64,000 nt of DNA from NCBI GenBank assembly GCA_016180645.1, contig JACPAV010000011.1, positions 62,001-126,000 of the forward strand, in the 5' to 3' direction. Under the pieces are notes generated by a model. The model did no database searches. It was given only the letters and a program-made list of their open reading frames with translations, and had not been told where the DNA came from. Below, one piece after another: positions 17,915 to 26,307 of this stretch (position 1 is its first letter; the number at the start of each line of letters is the position of its first letter). This stretch comes from Nitrospirota bacterium (GTDB lineage: Bacteria > JACPQY01). The translations under genes and the position numbers were made by a program.

Positions 17915-18271
17915 TCAGGCCGCTTTCTGTTCCAGAAGCTCAACGCGGCGCTTGATCTCTTGGATTTCCCGGTTCTGCTTTTCCCGATCTTCCGCGATGA
18001 AGGTTGCAAGCTTTCGAAGGATGGCGGAATGTTCCTCCTGTTGTGCCTTCATGATGACCAGCTCTCGTTTGACGCCCGCAACTTCCTGCTTGACGCCCGC
18101 AACTTCCTGCTTGACCGAAGCAACTTCCTGCTTGACGCCCGCAACTTCCTGCTTGACGCCCGCAAGCTCCCGGGCCACCGAGTCCAGCTTCTCGACTTGT
18201 TTGCCGGTCAGATCGAGAATCTGCCGAAGATAGTCGTTCGCCAGATCGAGACCATTCCCTTTCTTGGGCAT
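17915..18271 (-). CDS. Small heptad-repeat coiled-coil protein
   Basis: This 118-residue soluble protein has no signal peptide. Residues of about 31-70 are five near-identical seven-residue repeats (GVKQEVA and variants), which form a canonical coiled-coil heptad. They are followed by a longer predicted coiled coil rich in Glu, Lys, Gln and Leu (EDREKQNREIQEIKRRVE). The N-terminus (MPKKGNGLDLANDYLRQIL) resembles that of other small coiled-coil proteins found near toxin and repeat loci. No function can be assigned. A good promoter ends 6 nt before the ATG. Confidence 0.65.
   Translation of the reverse strand: MPKKGNGLDLANDYLRQILDLTGKQVEKLDSVARELAGVKQEVAGVKQEVASVKQEVAGVKQEVAGVKRELVIMKAQQEEHSAILRKLATFIAEDREKQNREIQEIKRRVELLEQKAA
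18068..18172. repeat. Five 21-bp tandem repeats
   Basis: Five units of 21 bp with core GACGCCCGCAACTTCCTG, each encoding exactly one coiled-coil heptad of the small protein on the minus strand. The third unit is partly diverged (GACCGAAGCAACTTCCTG). Unit number could vary by slippage without shifting the frame. Confidence 0.85.
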
Positions 18272-18277
18272 GAGATG

Positions 18278-18306
18278 ATACTACGCTAGGAGAGGCGCGA
18301 GGGCAA
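18278..18306 (-). promoter_or_regulatory. Promoter of coiled-coil gene (leaderless type)
   Basis: On the minus strand TTGCCC, a 17-bp spacer and TAGTAT are followed by 6 nt and the ATG at 18271. This is the same geometry as several other promoters in the window. Confidence 0.55.
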
Positions 18307-18440
18307 GGTGCCGACGGGAGCCAGCCACGGAGGGTGCGGCCCAGGACGGGCCGTACCCGGAGAAATGGCGCGACGGCAGGATGCTGTCGCCGACTACGCG
18401 GAGGGTGCGGCTACCGAGAGTTCCGTAGTTCCCGGGTAGG

Positions 18441-18487
18441 CGCAGGCTTTAGCCTGCGTCCGAAGCCGCACCCGTAAAGGGTGCGGC
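18441..18487. repeat. REP-like hairpin pair
   Basis: Two adjacent hairpins: CGCAGGCT-TT-AGCCTGCG, and GCCGCACCC with GGGTGCGGC separated by 5 nt. The surrounding 18300-18440 repeats related phrases such as GGAGGGTGCGGC. They lie between the giant lipoprotein's 3' end and the promoter of the small coiled-coil gene; with no following T-tract, a terminator role is uncertain. Confidence 0.65.
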
Positions 18488-18503
18488 TACCGAAGAGTCG
18501 ATC

Positions 18504-21500
18504 TCAAGGCAAATTGATCACCGGAACGGGGGTGAGGCGGTAGGTGGTGGTGCCGTCACCGAGGACGCCGCTGTTATTGTTTCCCCAGCATTTGGCCGTG
18601 CCGTCGGTTAGAAGGGCGCAGGTGTGAGAGTTTCCTCCGGCCATCGATACGGCACTCGACAAAGACGTGACCGAGACGGGAGTCAAGCGGTTCAGGGTTG
18701 TCCCATCGCCAATCGTTCCGAAACCATTATATCCCCAGCATTTGGCCGTGCCGTCGGAAAGAAGAGCACAAACGTGGCTGCTCCCGCCGGATGCCGCCAC
18801 GGCGCCCGTCAGGGATGTCACAACGATAGGAAGGGAACGGTTGGTCGTTGTTCCGTCGCCCAGTTGGCCGGAACTGTTGTCTCCCCAACATCTCATAGAG
18901 CCGTCCGTGATGAGTGCGCAGGCGTGGCCGTTGCCGCCCGCCGTAATCGCCACGGCGTTCGTAAGCGAGGATACGGTTACGGGGGTGAGGCGCTGAAGCG
19001 TGGTGCCGTCGCCGACCTGACCATAGCTGTTCTTGCCCCAGCATTTTCCGGAGCCATCCGAAAGGAGGGCGCACGTGTGGTAGGAACTGGCGTTGATCGC
19101 GACTGCGTCGCTCAAGCTTGTCACCGTCGTAGGAGGGGCCTTGTCGATCGTGGACCCATCGCCCAGTTGGCCGTTCAAGTTCCAGCCCCAGCACTTGACC
19201 GTTCCGGCCGAAAGGAGGGCACACGCGTGACTCATGCCCAAGGTCATGGTTATGGCGCTACTGAGGGACGAAACAGCCGTGGGGATGGATCGATTTACAG
19301 TTGTTGCGTCTCCGATCTGCTTGGCGGCGTTATCGCCCCAGCATCGTGCCGTCCCGTCCGACCGCAACGCACAACTGAATTCGTAGCCTCCCGTAATCGT
19401 GACTACGCCACTGAGCGTCGAGACTGCGGTGGGCGTGATTCGGGTAACCGTTGATCCATCTCCAAGTTCGCCCTTGCTGTTGTTTCCCCAACATCTTGCC
19501 GTTCCATCCGAAATCACAGCGCAGGTATGAAACCCACCCGCAAAAATACCTTCGCGGAAGGGGCGGGCGGGGGCGCCGGAGGCGGTGCCTTCGTGGAGGC
19601 GGGGGAGCTTGACGCCCATTGGGCCGGCGGGCATGGAGACCGAAACAGGAGTGGTCTTGCTTGCGGTCGTCCCGTCTCCAAGCTGTCCGCTACTATTCAA
19701 TCCCCAGCATTTGACTGTCCCGTTGGAGGCGAGCGCGCAGGTGTGGTCGTTCCCTCCTGTGGCTGCCACCAAATCGCTGAGCGAAGAAACGGTCACCGGG
19801 TTCGTCTTGTTTGTGGTCGTTCCGTCCCCGAGTTGGCCCGAGGCGTTGTACCCCCAGCATTTGAGCGTGCCGTCCGAGAGGAGACCGCACGTATCGTTGC
19901 CTCCTACAATGACGGCCACGGAGTTTGTGAGGGAGGAAACGGCCACAGGGGTTGTCTTGTTTGCAGTCGTTCCGTCTCCGAGTTGGCCCGAGGCGTTGTA
20001 CCCCCAGCACTTGAGCGTGCCGTCCGAGAGGAGAGCGCAGGTGTGACCCCCAACCCCTGGCTCGCCCCCCCCCGCGACCACGACCACACCGGTGAGCGAA
20101 GAAACGGCCACGGGGATCGATTTGCCCACGGTTGTGCCGTCGCCGAGCTGGCCGGTATTATTCTTCCCCCAACACTGCACGGTTCCGTCTGAAATCAACG
20201 CACAGGTGTGAGCGTATCCTGCGCTGATCGCGACCGCTCCGGTGAGCGTGGAAACGGCCACAGGCGTTGTCCTCTGGGTCGAGGTCCCGTCGCCAAGAAC
20301 CCCTTCACTATTGGAACCCCAGCATTTGACCGTTCCATCCGAGCCCACAGCACAGGTGTGATATGTTCCATTGACCGCCACGACGCCGGTGAGACTGGAA
20401 ACAGCTACGGGTGTCGACTTATCCACCGTCGTCCCATCCCCGAGTCTGCCATCGGGGTTGAATCCCCAGCATCTCACCGTTCCATCTGCGAGGAGCACGC
20501 ATGTGTGATACAGCCCACCACCAAGTGCAGCGGCGCTCGTGAGCGTGGAGACGGCTACCGGCGTTGTCTTATTACCCGTTGTCCCGTCCCCCAGCGCACC
20601 TTCAAGGTTACGCCCCCAACACTTGACGGTTCCGTCCGAGGCCAGAACGCAAGTATGAGAATACCCGGCGGAAACAGCATGAGCGAAGCCGGTGGTGGAC
20701 CAAGTGAGGGCGGATTTTTCGACGGTGTTGGTGTCAACGTTCAGCGCTTCGTCTTTGGCGCGGACGACGTAGTAGACTTTTGATCCCTGGGTGAGTGATC
20801 CGTCGCCGTAGGTTGTAGCTCCCGCCGAGGTCGTGAACGTCGGGCTGAAACTTGTTTGACACGTCCCCGCCGTGGCGTTCCGACAGATCTGGTACACGAT
20901 CGCGCCGCTCGCGCTGACGTTGTCCGTCGCCGCCGCCCATGAAAGGTTTACGTTGGTGGCGGATGTCGACGTCGCGGAGGTGAGCCCGCCAAATGTGGGA
21001 GGAGTCGTGTCGGTGTTGATGGTCACGCCGTTGGATGCAACCCAAGCTCCCACGTTTCCCGCATTATCGACCGCTCGAACGCAGTTGTAGTAGGTTACGC
21101 TGTTTGTGAGGCTCAAGCCCGTCGAGTTCTTGGACGTGACGTTGCCTATGTTGGCCGTGGCCACCGTGTTCCCCGTGCAGCTCGTTGCCGTGCTGATATT
21201 GTAGTCGTAGCCGGCGATCCCGCTGTTGGAGTCGTTGAATCCGCTCCAATTCGCGTCCATGACCGTGGCGGAGGTTTGAATGGCAATGTCCGCCCCCGTG
21301 CCGTCGTTGACCGTTCCACCGGTCGGGAGAGTCGTTTCAACCTTGGCGGTATTGGCTGAGGAATAAGGTACGGAGTTGCCCACGTTGTCCGTCACAACGT
21401 ACTGGTACTGATAGCAATTGCCGTCGGCGACGCCGGTATCGTTCTGTGGCGACGCGCCGGGGTCGGTGGCAATCGTCGAGAATGCGCCGTATGCCCCACA

Positions 21501-24500
21501 CACGCCTCCTGCAAGCGTCGCCGATTTGCGTTGTAGGAGACGCTGGGCGATCGCCGAGCCGGCGTCCGTGCCGTTGGCAAATGTGACCGACACGCTCGCC
21601 GCGGTATAGTACCCGTCCGTGATGCTCACGGAGCCGCCGGTCGGCACGGCTGCATCGCACGTTCGGGAAACTCCGGCGCCTGTCCCTGTGTTGCCCGCGG
21701 AATCGGTAATACGAATATTCAGCGTGAGGCTCGCGCCATCCGCACACGTGGTTCCCGTCGTCGAGCATGTTCCAACGGAGAATGTGGCTGCCGTCCATTC
21801 GGTGTCGCACGTCCCGTCCGTCGACTTGCAGTACTGGCAACTGGAAATGGTGCCCGCATCCGTGCCGGTCGCCGAGAGGTCGAACGTGCCGTCCACGTGC
21901 GTGGCGGTGGCGGCATTGGCGGGTGTGACCGCACCGACGGAGGGCGCGCCGATATCGTTCGTCTTGGTGGTGGCTCCACTCTGCGTCCCAGACGCATTTG
22001 TCTGGGTGATGTAGACCGTTCCGTAGAGATTATTCCCAATCGAGAGCGCGGTGAAACTTCCGTCGGCCGCGGCCGTGCCGGAGATGATGAGTGATGTGAG
22101 AAGGCCGTCCGCCCAGATCTTAACGGTCGCCGCGTTCCCCACGGTCGCCGCGTTCCCCGACACCGTGTCGTTCGTCCCCGGCACATTCTGATTGACTGTG
22201 ATTTTCGTCCCGTCCGGGGCGGTGGGTATGGTCGTGTCGATTACCCATGTGTAGGCCGTCGGGGTGGACACGTTGCCGGCGCCGTCCCTCGCGCGGACTT
22301 TGAATGTGTGTGAACCATTCGCAAGCGAAGTGTAGGATTTGGACGAGACGCACGAGGAGAATCCGCCGACGTCCAGCTCACACTCAAATGAGGCCGCAGG
22401 ATCCAGGGAAGTAAATCCAAAAGAGGCGCTTGCGACGGTACTGGGGTCCGGCGGTTTCGAGGTGACGCTGATTCCCGGCGGGGTCCGATCTACAGTCCAG
22501 ACATATACGGCTGGAGTCGGGTCCAGGTTATCCGCAAGGTCTTTGGCTCTAACCTTCAAGGTATGCGAACCTTCCGCGAGATCGCGGTAGTTTTGGGAGC
22601 AGTAATCAGGATAAATAGTACCCGATCTATACGTCTCGGTGTGGTTCGTGCAGCGTGAATAGCCTTGCCCGTCGATCTCGCACTCAAAGCCAGGGTTGTA
22701 GTTCCCACAGAATAGGCTATCAGTCTGCGCATCTGAGGAGGCAAAAATGAACGACACCGAATTCGAGTTCGTGAGGGCTAGGGGACCGGAATTGACACTC
22801 GTGTCGGGCACCGTAAGGTCCACTTTCCACGTATAGGTTCGCGGTGGGCCCACGTTTCCAGCAAGGTCCCTTATTCTCACCTTGAAAGTGTGCTGCCCTT
22901 CCGACAGGCCGGCATAAAGAGGCGACGAGCCGAGCGTCTGGTATTCTTGGGGTATGTAGGTTGTGCAGGGCGAGAATCCTCCTCCATCCAACTCGCATTC
23001 GTAGGTATCGAACTCGGCCACCATCCATCTTACTGAGGTGTCAAACCTAAGCGTGGCCGAGGAGGAATTGGAATAGCTGAATACGTTCGCCGGGCCGTAT
23101 ATAATTGTGAAGTAATCCGCGGGCGGAGGCGTTAGGTCTACGACCCAACCGATCGTATTAATATTGAATTGGCTGAATGCCACCGAATTGGAATCAAGTG
23201 GTTGCGTGCCGCTCTTGAAGACGCGCCAGGAGCTCCTGTTGCCCGCGATATCCTGAGCTTGCACCACCAGAGAATGCCTTCCCTCGCTTAGACCACTGTA
23301 GGATTTCTGGGCCAGTGCTACACCGTTCTGGATCGAAGAAGTGCCGCACAAGGTAGCTTGGCCATCATCCAAGGAACAATAGAAAAAGAGGTCAAGCCCG
23401 TCGGGAGCACCAGGATCCATAGCCGAGAATGCCGCCACAAATGTTGTCACATTGGTGTATATGTCATAGGTCGAACTCGTCCCGAAGCTGTCGGTGCTCG
23501 TGTATGTGATCCTTTCGGGTGGTACCGAACGAAATATCTTCGGCATCGGCGGTGTTGCGTCGCCCATATTGCTGAAGAACTCGTACCGTGCCGGAGAGCG
23601 GTCGGCCAATCCGGCAGGCGATATGGCTGCGACAACCAACGTGCGCCGGCCGTACTGCGATGGCTCCAGCGCAAGGGCAAAGGGATTCGGGCATGCGGCC
23701 GGAGTTGCGCTGTCCAGGGCGCACGTGTAGGTGCAATTCGGAATGACAACGGTTTCGGTCTCACCTTGCACGGTCTCTCCCGGCCGGACGCACTTGAATG
23801 AAAAAGAGGCTGGAGAGGCGCTCATAACGCACAGTCCGGTTCCGGAAACGGATTGACACTCCGCGGCAACCGTGGTTTCCGGTGAGTAGGCGTGAGGTAC
23901 TTTCGTAGAGATCTCGTCGATCTTCGTGGTGGACGGGTCCACCCCTGCCTTCCGGAGGTCACGTATGGTTTGTGTAAACAAATCTTTCTGCATTGATTCG
24001 TAGGTAACCCGGACCTGCTCTTGCGATGGTTTTCCCTCGGGATTCCCGGCAACCGAGGCCGCTTCCCCGAGTGCGACCTTCTTGTTCTCGAGTTTGGCGG
24101 TTCTCAGTTGTACGGCCACTTCCGTGAGCGTCGCCATCCCGTCGCCATCCCGGTCGGGCAACACGACCTCGTGCTTGGCGATCGCCTTGGGCTTGACGGA
24201 AATGGCGGCCTTTTCGGCTGTGGCCTTCGTCGCCTTCGAGCTCAAGACCCTAGTGGCGTCGACCGTGGATTTCGGGCAATCAAAGGGGCAATTGTTGGAT
24301 TTTTCCGGTGGAGTCTTGCCGCTGTCGCAGACGCCATCGCCGCACGTGAAGCAGTCGGCGGGACAGACGGTGCTGTTTTCTCCCTTTGTCGTCTCGCACT
24401 TGTTGTTTCCGCACGTGCAGTCCTGGGGACAGGATTGAACCGTTTCGGGGGGGGTTATTCCGCTTTCGCAGACCCGATTGCCGCACGTGTAGCAATCTTG

Positions 24501-25409
24501 AGGGCAACAACTCTTGTTCTCGGGAGGATTCTTGGCTGAACTCTCACAGACGCTATTCCCGCAGGTGGAGTCCCTTGGGGGTGGTGCACTTCCGGGAGCC
24601 GTGGGAGGTCCGAGGCATAAGGCCTGGCCCACTGATCCTGAGCCGCCGTCGGAGACCGACCCTGACTGCCCCGATCCCTCAAAAGCAGCGCTTGTGCTGC
24701 CGGACGCGCTCTCCGCCGAGCCGGAACCACCGCCGGAAAGGCCGATCCCTCCGGCGTTTCCGAGATTGCCCGTGAGCCTGCGTAGCGCCTGCCCGGCGGC
24801 GGGCGCCTCCTCGGACGGCAAGTCCTCTTCAGGCACGGACATCTCCACGCCCACTTCCGTTTCGATGAGCGGAAGATCGGGAATGCTTTCCGGACGAACG
24901 ACCGTCTTGATGCCGTTCTCGCCGTCAAACACGGCGTCGTCGGGAAGGAAAAAGGAAGTTTCGTAGTTGAAAACGATTTCATTGGGATCTTCCTCAACTG
25001 CTTCCGGCGCCGCGCCGCCTTCGCCTCCTTCCTGCCGCCTGAAGGCGCCCCGGACGCCTCCTCTAACGCCGCCGCGAACTCCGCCCCTGATTCCGGACTC
25101 GGATTGACCCCGCACGCCTCCACGAACGCCCCCGCGGACACCCTCAGCGACCAAGGCTCCGTTGACATAGACATCCGCCACAAGATCATCCGCTTCCGAG
25201 ATTCCGCTCAGCGCCGCGGCAACTTCGGGCGATAGGGGAAGCGACACATCCACCGGCACGGAATCCCCGGGAACACGATTCCCAGGAATGTGTTCTACCT
25301 TCCGGTAGCACGAAGAACTCAGGAGTGAAATGACAAGAAGGAAAGACCAACCAAACCGTCTCTTGGGAGTCATCGCCTGCCTTGTGGAATCGCCCACACC
25401 CCTTGACAT
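18504..25409 (-). CDS. Giant multidomain lipoprotein with two RCC1 propellers
   Basis: This predicted outer-surface lipoprotein has 2301 residues. The signal peptide ends at LLSSSC (Cys 34). Residues 89-121 are a GVRGG/GIRGG repeat tract. Low-complexity Gly/Ser and four Cys-rich units of the CGNxVCE...CPxDC type follow (about 270-380), then an EF-hand-like loop DRDGDGMATLTE near 418. The centre holds several Ig-like modules, each with an ECELDGGGFSPC-like strand and GLSEGQHTFKVR. Residues from about 1570 to the end form two blocks of seven RCC1-type blades (HTCALLSDGTVKCWG) joined by a linker near 1940; nearly every blade has the same Cys pair. The start at 25409 is chosen because a promoter ends 6 nt upstream; an ATG at 25373 is the alternative. 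Likely adhesion or ligand binding; function unknown. Confidence 0.88.
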   Translation of the reverse strand: MSRGVGDSTRQAMTPKRRFGWSFLLVISLLSSSCYRKVEHIPGNRVPGDSVPVDVSLPLSPEVAAALSGISEADDLVADVYVNGALVAEGVRGGVRGGVRGQSESGIRGGVRGGVRGGVRGAFRRQEGGEGGAAPEAVEEDPNEIVFNYETSFFLPDDAVFDGENGIKTVVRPESIPDLPLIETEVGVEMSVPEEDLPSEEAPAAGQALRRLTGNLGNAGGIGLSGGGSGSAESASGSTSAAFEGSGQSGSVSDGGSGSVGQALCLGPPTAPGSAPPPRDSTCGNSVCESSAKNPPENKSCCPQDCYTCGNRVCESGITPPETVQSCPQDCTCGNNKCETTKGENSTVCPADCFTCGDGVCDSGKTPPEKSNNCPFDCPKSTVDATRVLSSKATKATAEKAAISVKPKAIAKHEVVLPDRDGDGMATLTEVAVQLRTAKLENKKVALGEAASVAGNPEGKPSQEQVRVTYESMQKDLFTQTIRDLRKAGVDPSTTKIDEISTKVPHAYSPETTVAAECQSVSGTGLCVMSASPASFSFKCVRPGETVQGETETVVIPNCTYTCALDSATPAACPNPFALALEPSQYGRRTLVVAAISPAGLADRSPARYEFFSNMGDATPPMPKIFRSVPPERITYTSTDSFGTSSTYDIYTNVTTFVAAFSAMDPGAPDGLDLFFYCSLDDGQATLCGTSSIQNGVALAQKSYSGLSEGRHSLVVQAQDIAGNRSSWRVFKSGTQPLDSNSVAFSQFNINTIGWVVDLTPPPADYFTIIYGPANVFSYSNSSSATLRFDTSVRWMVAEFDTYECELDGGGFSPCTTYIPQEYQTLGSSPLYAGLSEGQHTFKVRIRDLAGNVGPPRTYTWKVDLTVPDTSVNSGPLALTNSNSVSFIFASSDAQTDSLFCGNYNPGFECEIDGQGYSRCTNHTETYRSGTIYPDYCSQNYRDLAEGSHTLKVRAKDLADNLDPTPAVYVWTVDRTPPGISVTSKPPDPSTVASASFGFTSLDPAASFECELDVGGFSSCVSSKSYTSLANGSHTFKVRARDGAGNVSTPTAYTWVIDTTIPTAPDGTKITVNQNVPGTNDTVSGNAATVGNAATVKIWADGLLTSLIISGTAAADGSFTALSIGNNLYGTVYITQTNASGTQSGATTKTNDIGAPSVGAVTPANAATATHVDGTFDLSATGTDAGTISSCQYCKSTDGTCDTEWTAATFSVGTCSTTGTTCADGASLTLNIRITDSAGNTGTGAGVSRTCDAAVPTGGSVSITDGYYTAASVSVTFANGTDAGSAIAQRLLQRKSATLAGGVCGAYGAFSTIATDPGASPQNDTGVADGNCYQYQYVVTDNVGNSVPYSSANTAKVETTLPTGGTVNDGTGADIAIQTSATVMDANWSGFNDSNSGIAGYDYNISTATSCTGNTVATANIGNVTSKNSTGLSLTNSVTYYNCVRAVDNAGNVGAWVASNGVTINTDTTPPTFGGLTSATSTSATNVNLSWAAATDNVSASGAIVYQICRNATAGTCQTSFSPTFTTSAGATTYGDGSLTQGSKVYYVVRAKDEALNVDTNTVEKSALTWSTTGFAHAVSAGYSHTCVLASDGTVKCWGRNLEGALGDGTTGNKTTPVAVSTLTSAAALGGGLYHTCVLLADGTVRCWGFNPDGRLGDGTTVDKSTPVAVSSLTGVVAVNGTYHTCAVGSDGTVKCWGSNSEGVLGDGTSTQRTTPVAVSTLTGAVAISAGYAHTCALISDGTVQCWGKNNTGQLGDGTTVGKSIPVAVSSLTGVVVVAGGGEPGVGGHTCALLSDGTLKCWGYNASGQLGDGTTANKTTPVAVSSLTNSVAVIVGGNDTCGLLSDGTLKCWGYNASGQLGDGTTTNKTNPVTVSSLSDLVAATGGNDHTCALASNGTVKCWGLNSSGQLGDGTTASKTTPVSVSMPAGPMGVKLPRLHEGTASGAPARPFREGIFAGGFHTCAVISDGTARCWGNNSKGELGDGSTVTRITPTAVSTLSGVVTITGGYEFSCALRSDGTARCWGDNAAKQIGDATTVNRSIPTAVSSLSSAITMTLGMSHACALLSAGTVKCWGWNLNGQLGDGSTIDKAPPTTVTSLSDAVAINASSYHTCALLSDGSGKCWGKNSYGQVGDGTTLQRLTPVTVSSLTNAVAITAGGNGHACALITDGSMRCWGDNSSGQLGDGTTTNRSLPIVVTSLTGAVAASGGSSHVCALLSDGTAKCWGYNGFGTIGDGTTLNRLTPVSVTSLSSAVSMAGGNSHTCALLTDGTAKCWGNNNSGVLGDGTTTYRLTPVPVINLP

Positions 25410-25415
25410 GCTTGT

Positions 25416-25444
25416 AATCTATTGGATTCTCATTCTGGCGTCAA
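25416..25444 (-). promoter_or_regulatory. Promoter of giant lipoprotein gene (leaderless type)
   Basis: On the minus strand TTGACG, a 17-bp spacer and TAGATT are followed by 6 nt and the ATG at 25409. A CRP-like dyad is centred 71.5 bp upstream of the predicted start. Confidence 0.65.
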
Positions 25445-25471
25445 GTGAGACACTTGAGCCGGCGAATAGAA

Positions 25472-25489
25472 TTGTGACGTTCATCACAA
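25472..25489. promoter_or_regulatory. CRP/FNR-family operator
   Basis: TTGTGACGTTCATCACAA is a perfect TGTGA-N6-TCACA dyad extended by matching T/A ends. Relative to a transcript starting at the ATG at 25409 its centre is at -71.5, a classical class I activator position. Confidence 0.65.
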
Positions 25490-25582
25490 CTGACTGTATG
25501 TCACTTTCTACTGAAGATCGAATCGCGGGGTTCACGGCTGCGGCTGGCCGCGCGGAAAACTTCCTCTCGAAAGCCTGAAGAT

Positions 25583-26230
25583 CTACCGGAGCAGGCGTAG
25601 AAGCTGCATCAGGAACGCGAGGACGAGGACCCAGAACAGCGGGCGCTTCGCGAGGTCCCGCCATGATTTCGGTCGGGCCGCCGCTTCGTCCTCATGGGGC
25701 GACTCGGAAACTGCTTCCTCTTCCGCATCAAGGACCGCGTCCAAGTTGATCTCCGGCATGTGTTCGGCGGTTCCGACCATGAGCCGAACCAGTTCGGGGC
25801 GGATCGCCTTCACCTGATCGGGCCAGTCCAGCGCCAGCCACTGCACTCCGGGAAGAGTCGTCAGCGTCCACACAGCTTCGATCTGTCCCTGGGTGGCCGA
25901 AAAATCCTTCTTGGCCGGCATGGTGAAGTAGAGGTGCACCTCGCGGCCGGCACCCCCATTCTCCAGCATGGCCCGAACTTCCTCGGCCGCTTCTTTCCCG
26001 GTCCGCCATTTCAATGCCCATTCGAAAACGTGGCAACGGCCCGTCGCGGAATCGAGGATCGCCAGATTGGGGGTGACCCGACGGCCGAGGGCCTTCGATG
26101 CCTTCACTCCAAGCTCGCGTGCGTGAGCAGGGTCCCAGGACGGTTGCTTGATGGGGAGCCTTCTCTTCACCCCAAGCGACGTCAAGTGGTTCAGAATGAT
26201 GTTCTTCGAGTCGGTCGAATCGAATGACAT
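25583..26230 (-). CDS. Tail-anchored protein of unknown function
   Basis: This protein has 215 residues. Residues 1-150 are a soluble alpha/beta domain with phrases such as PNLAILDSATGRCHVFEWALKW and EVHLYFTMPAKKDF, which give the impression of a nuclease-like or sensor fold, but no catalytic motif is certain. An acidic linker is followed by a single C-terminal membrane segment (PLFWVLVLAFLMQLLRLL), so the protein is probably tail-anchored with the N-domain in the cytoplasm. It lies 77 nt downstream of the GH5-like gene and may be co-transcribed with it. Confidence 0.6.
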   Translation of the reverse strand: MSFDSTDSKNIILNHLTSLGVKRRLPIKQPSWDPAHARELGVKASKALGRRVTPNLAILDSATGRCHVFEWALKWRTGKEAAEEVRAMLENGGAGREVHLYFTMPAKKDFSATQGQIEAVWTLTTLPGVQWLALDWPDQVKAIRPELVRLMVGTAEHMPEINLDAVLDAEEEAVSESPHEDEAAARPKSWRDLAKRPLFWVLVLAFLMQLLRLLR

Positions 26231-26307
26231 TCAGCCTCTAGGTGGAGGATCGCCTAGTCCCTCAATCTCTGCAAGGCCGGCGGATGGAAGGTTCCCTGCC
26301 CGGCGCC

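Noticed and set aside
18068-18172. Tandem repeats as a CRISPR array
   Set aside because: Units are contiguous 21-mers without spacers and encode coiled-coil heptads.
18441-18487. Rho-independent terminators in the hairpin repeats
   Set aside because: The hairpins are strong but no T-tract follows, and they match a dispersed repeat family.
18504-20700. Regular repeats as a CRISPR or satellite
   Set aside because: They translate into RCC1 blades of about 50 residues with conserved Cys, Trp and Gly.
24455-25189. Antisense and out-of-frame open frames across the giant lipoprotein gene, several above 100 codons
   Set aside because: Repeats in the real gene create matching repeats in other frames; none shows an independent start or family motif.
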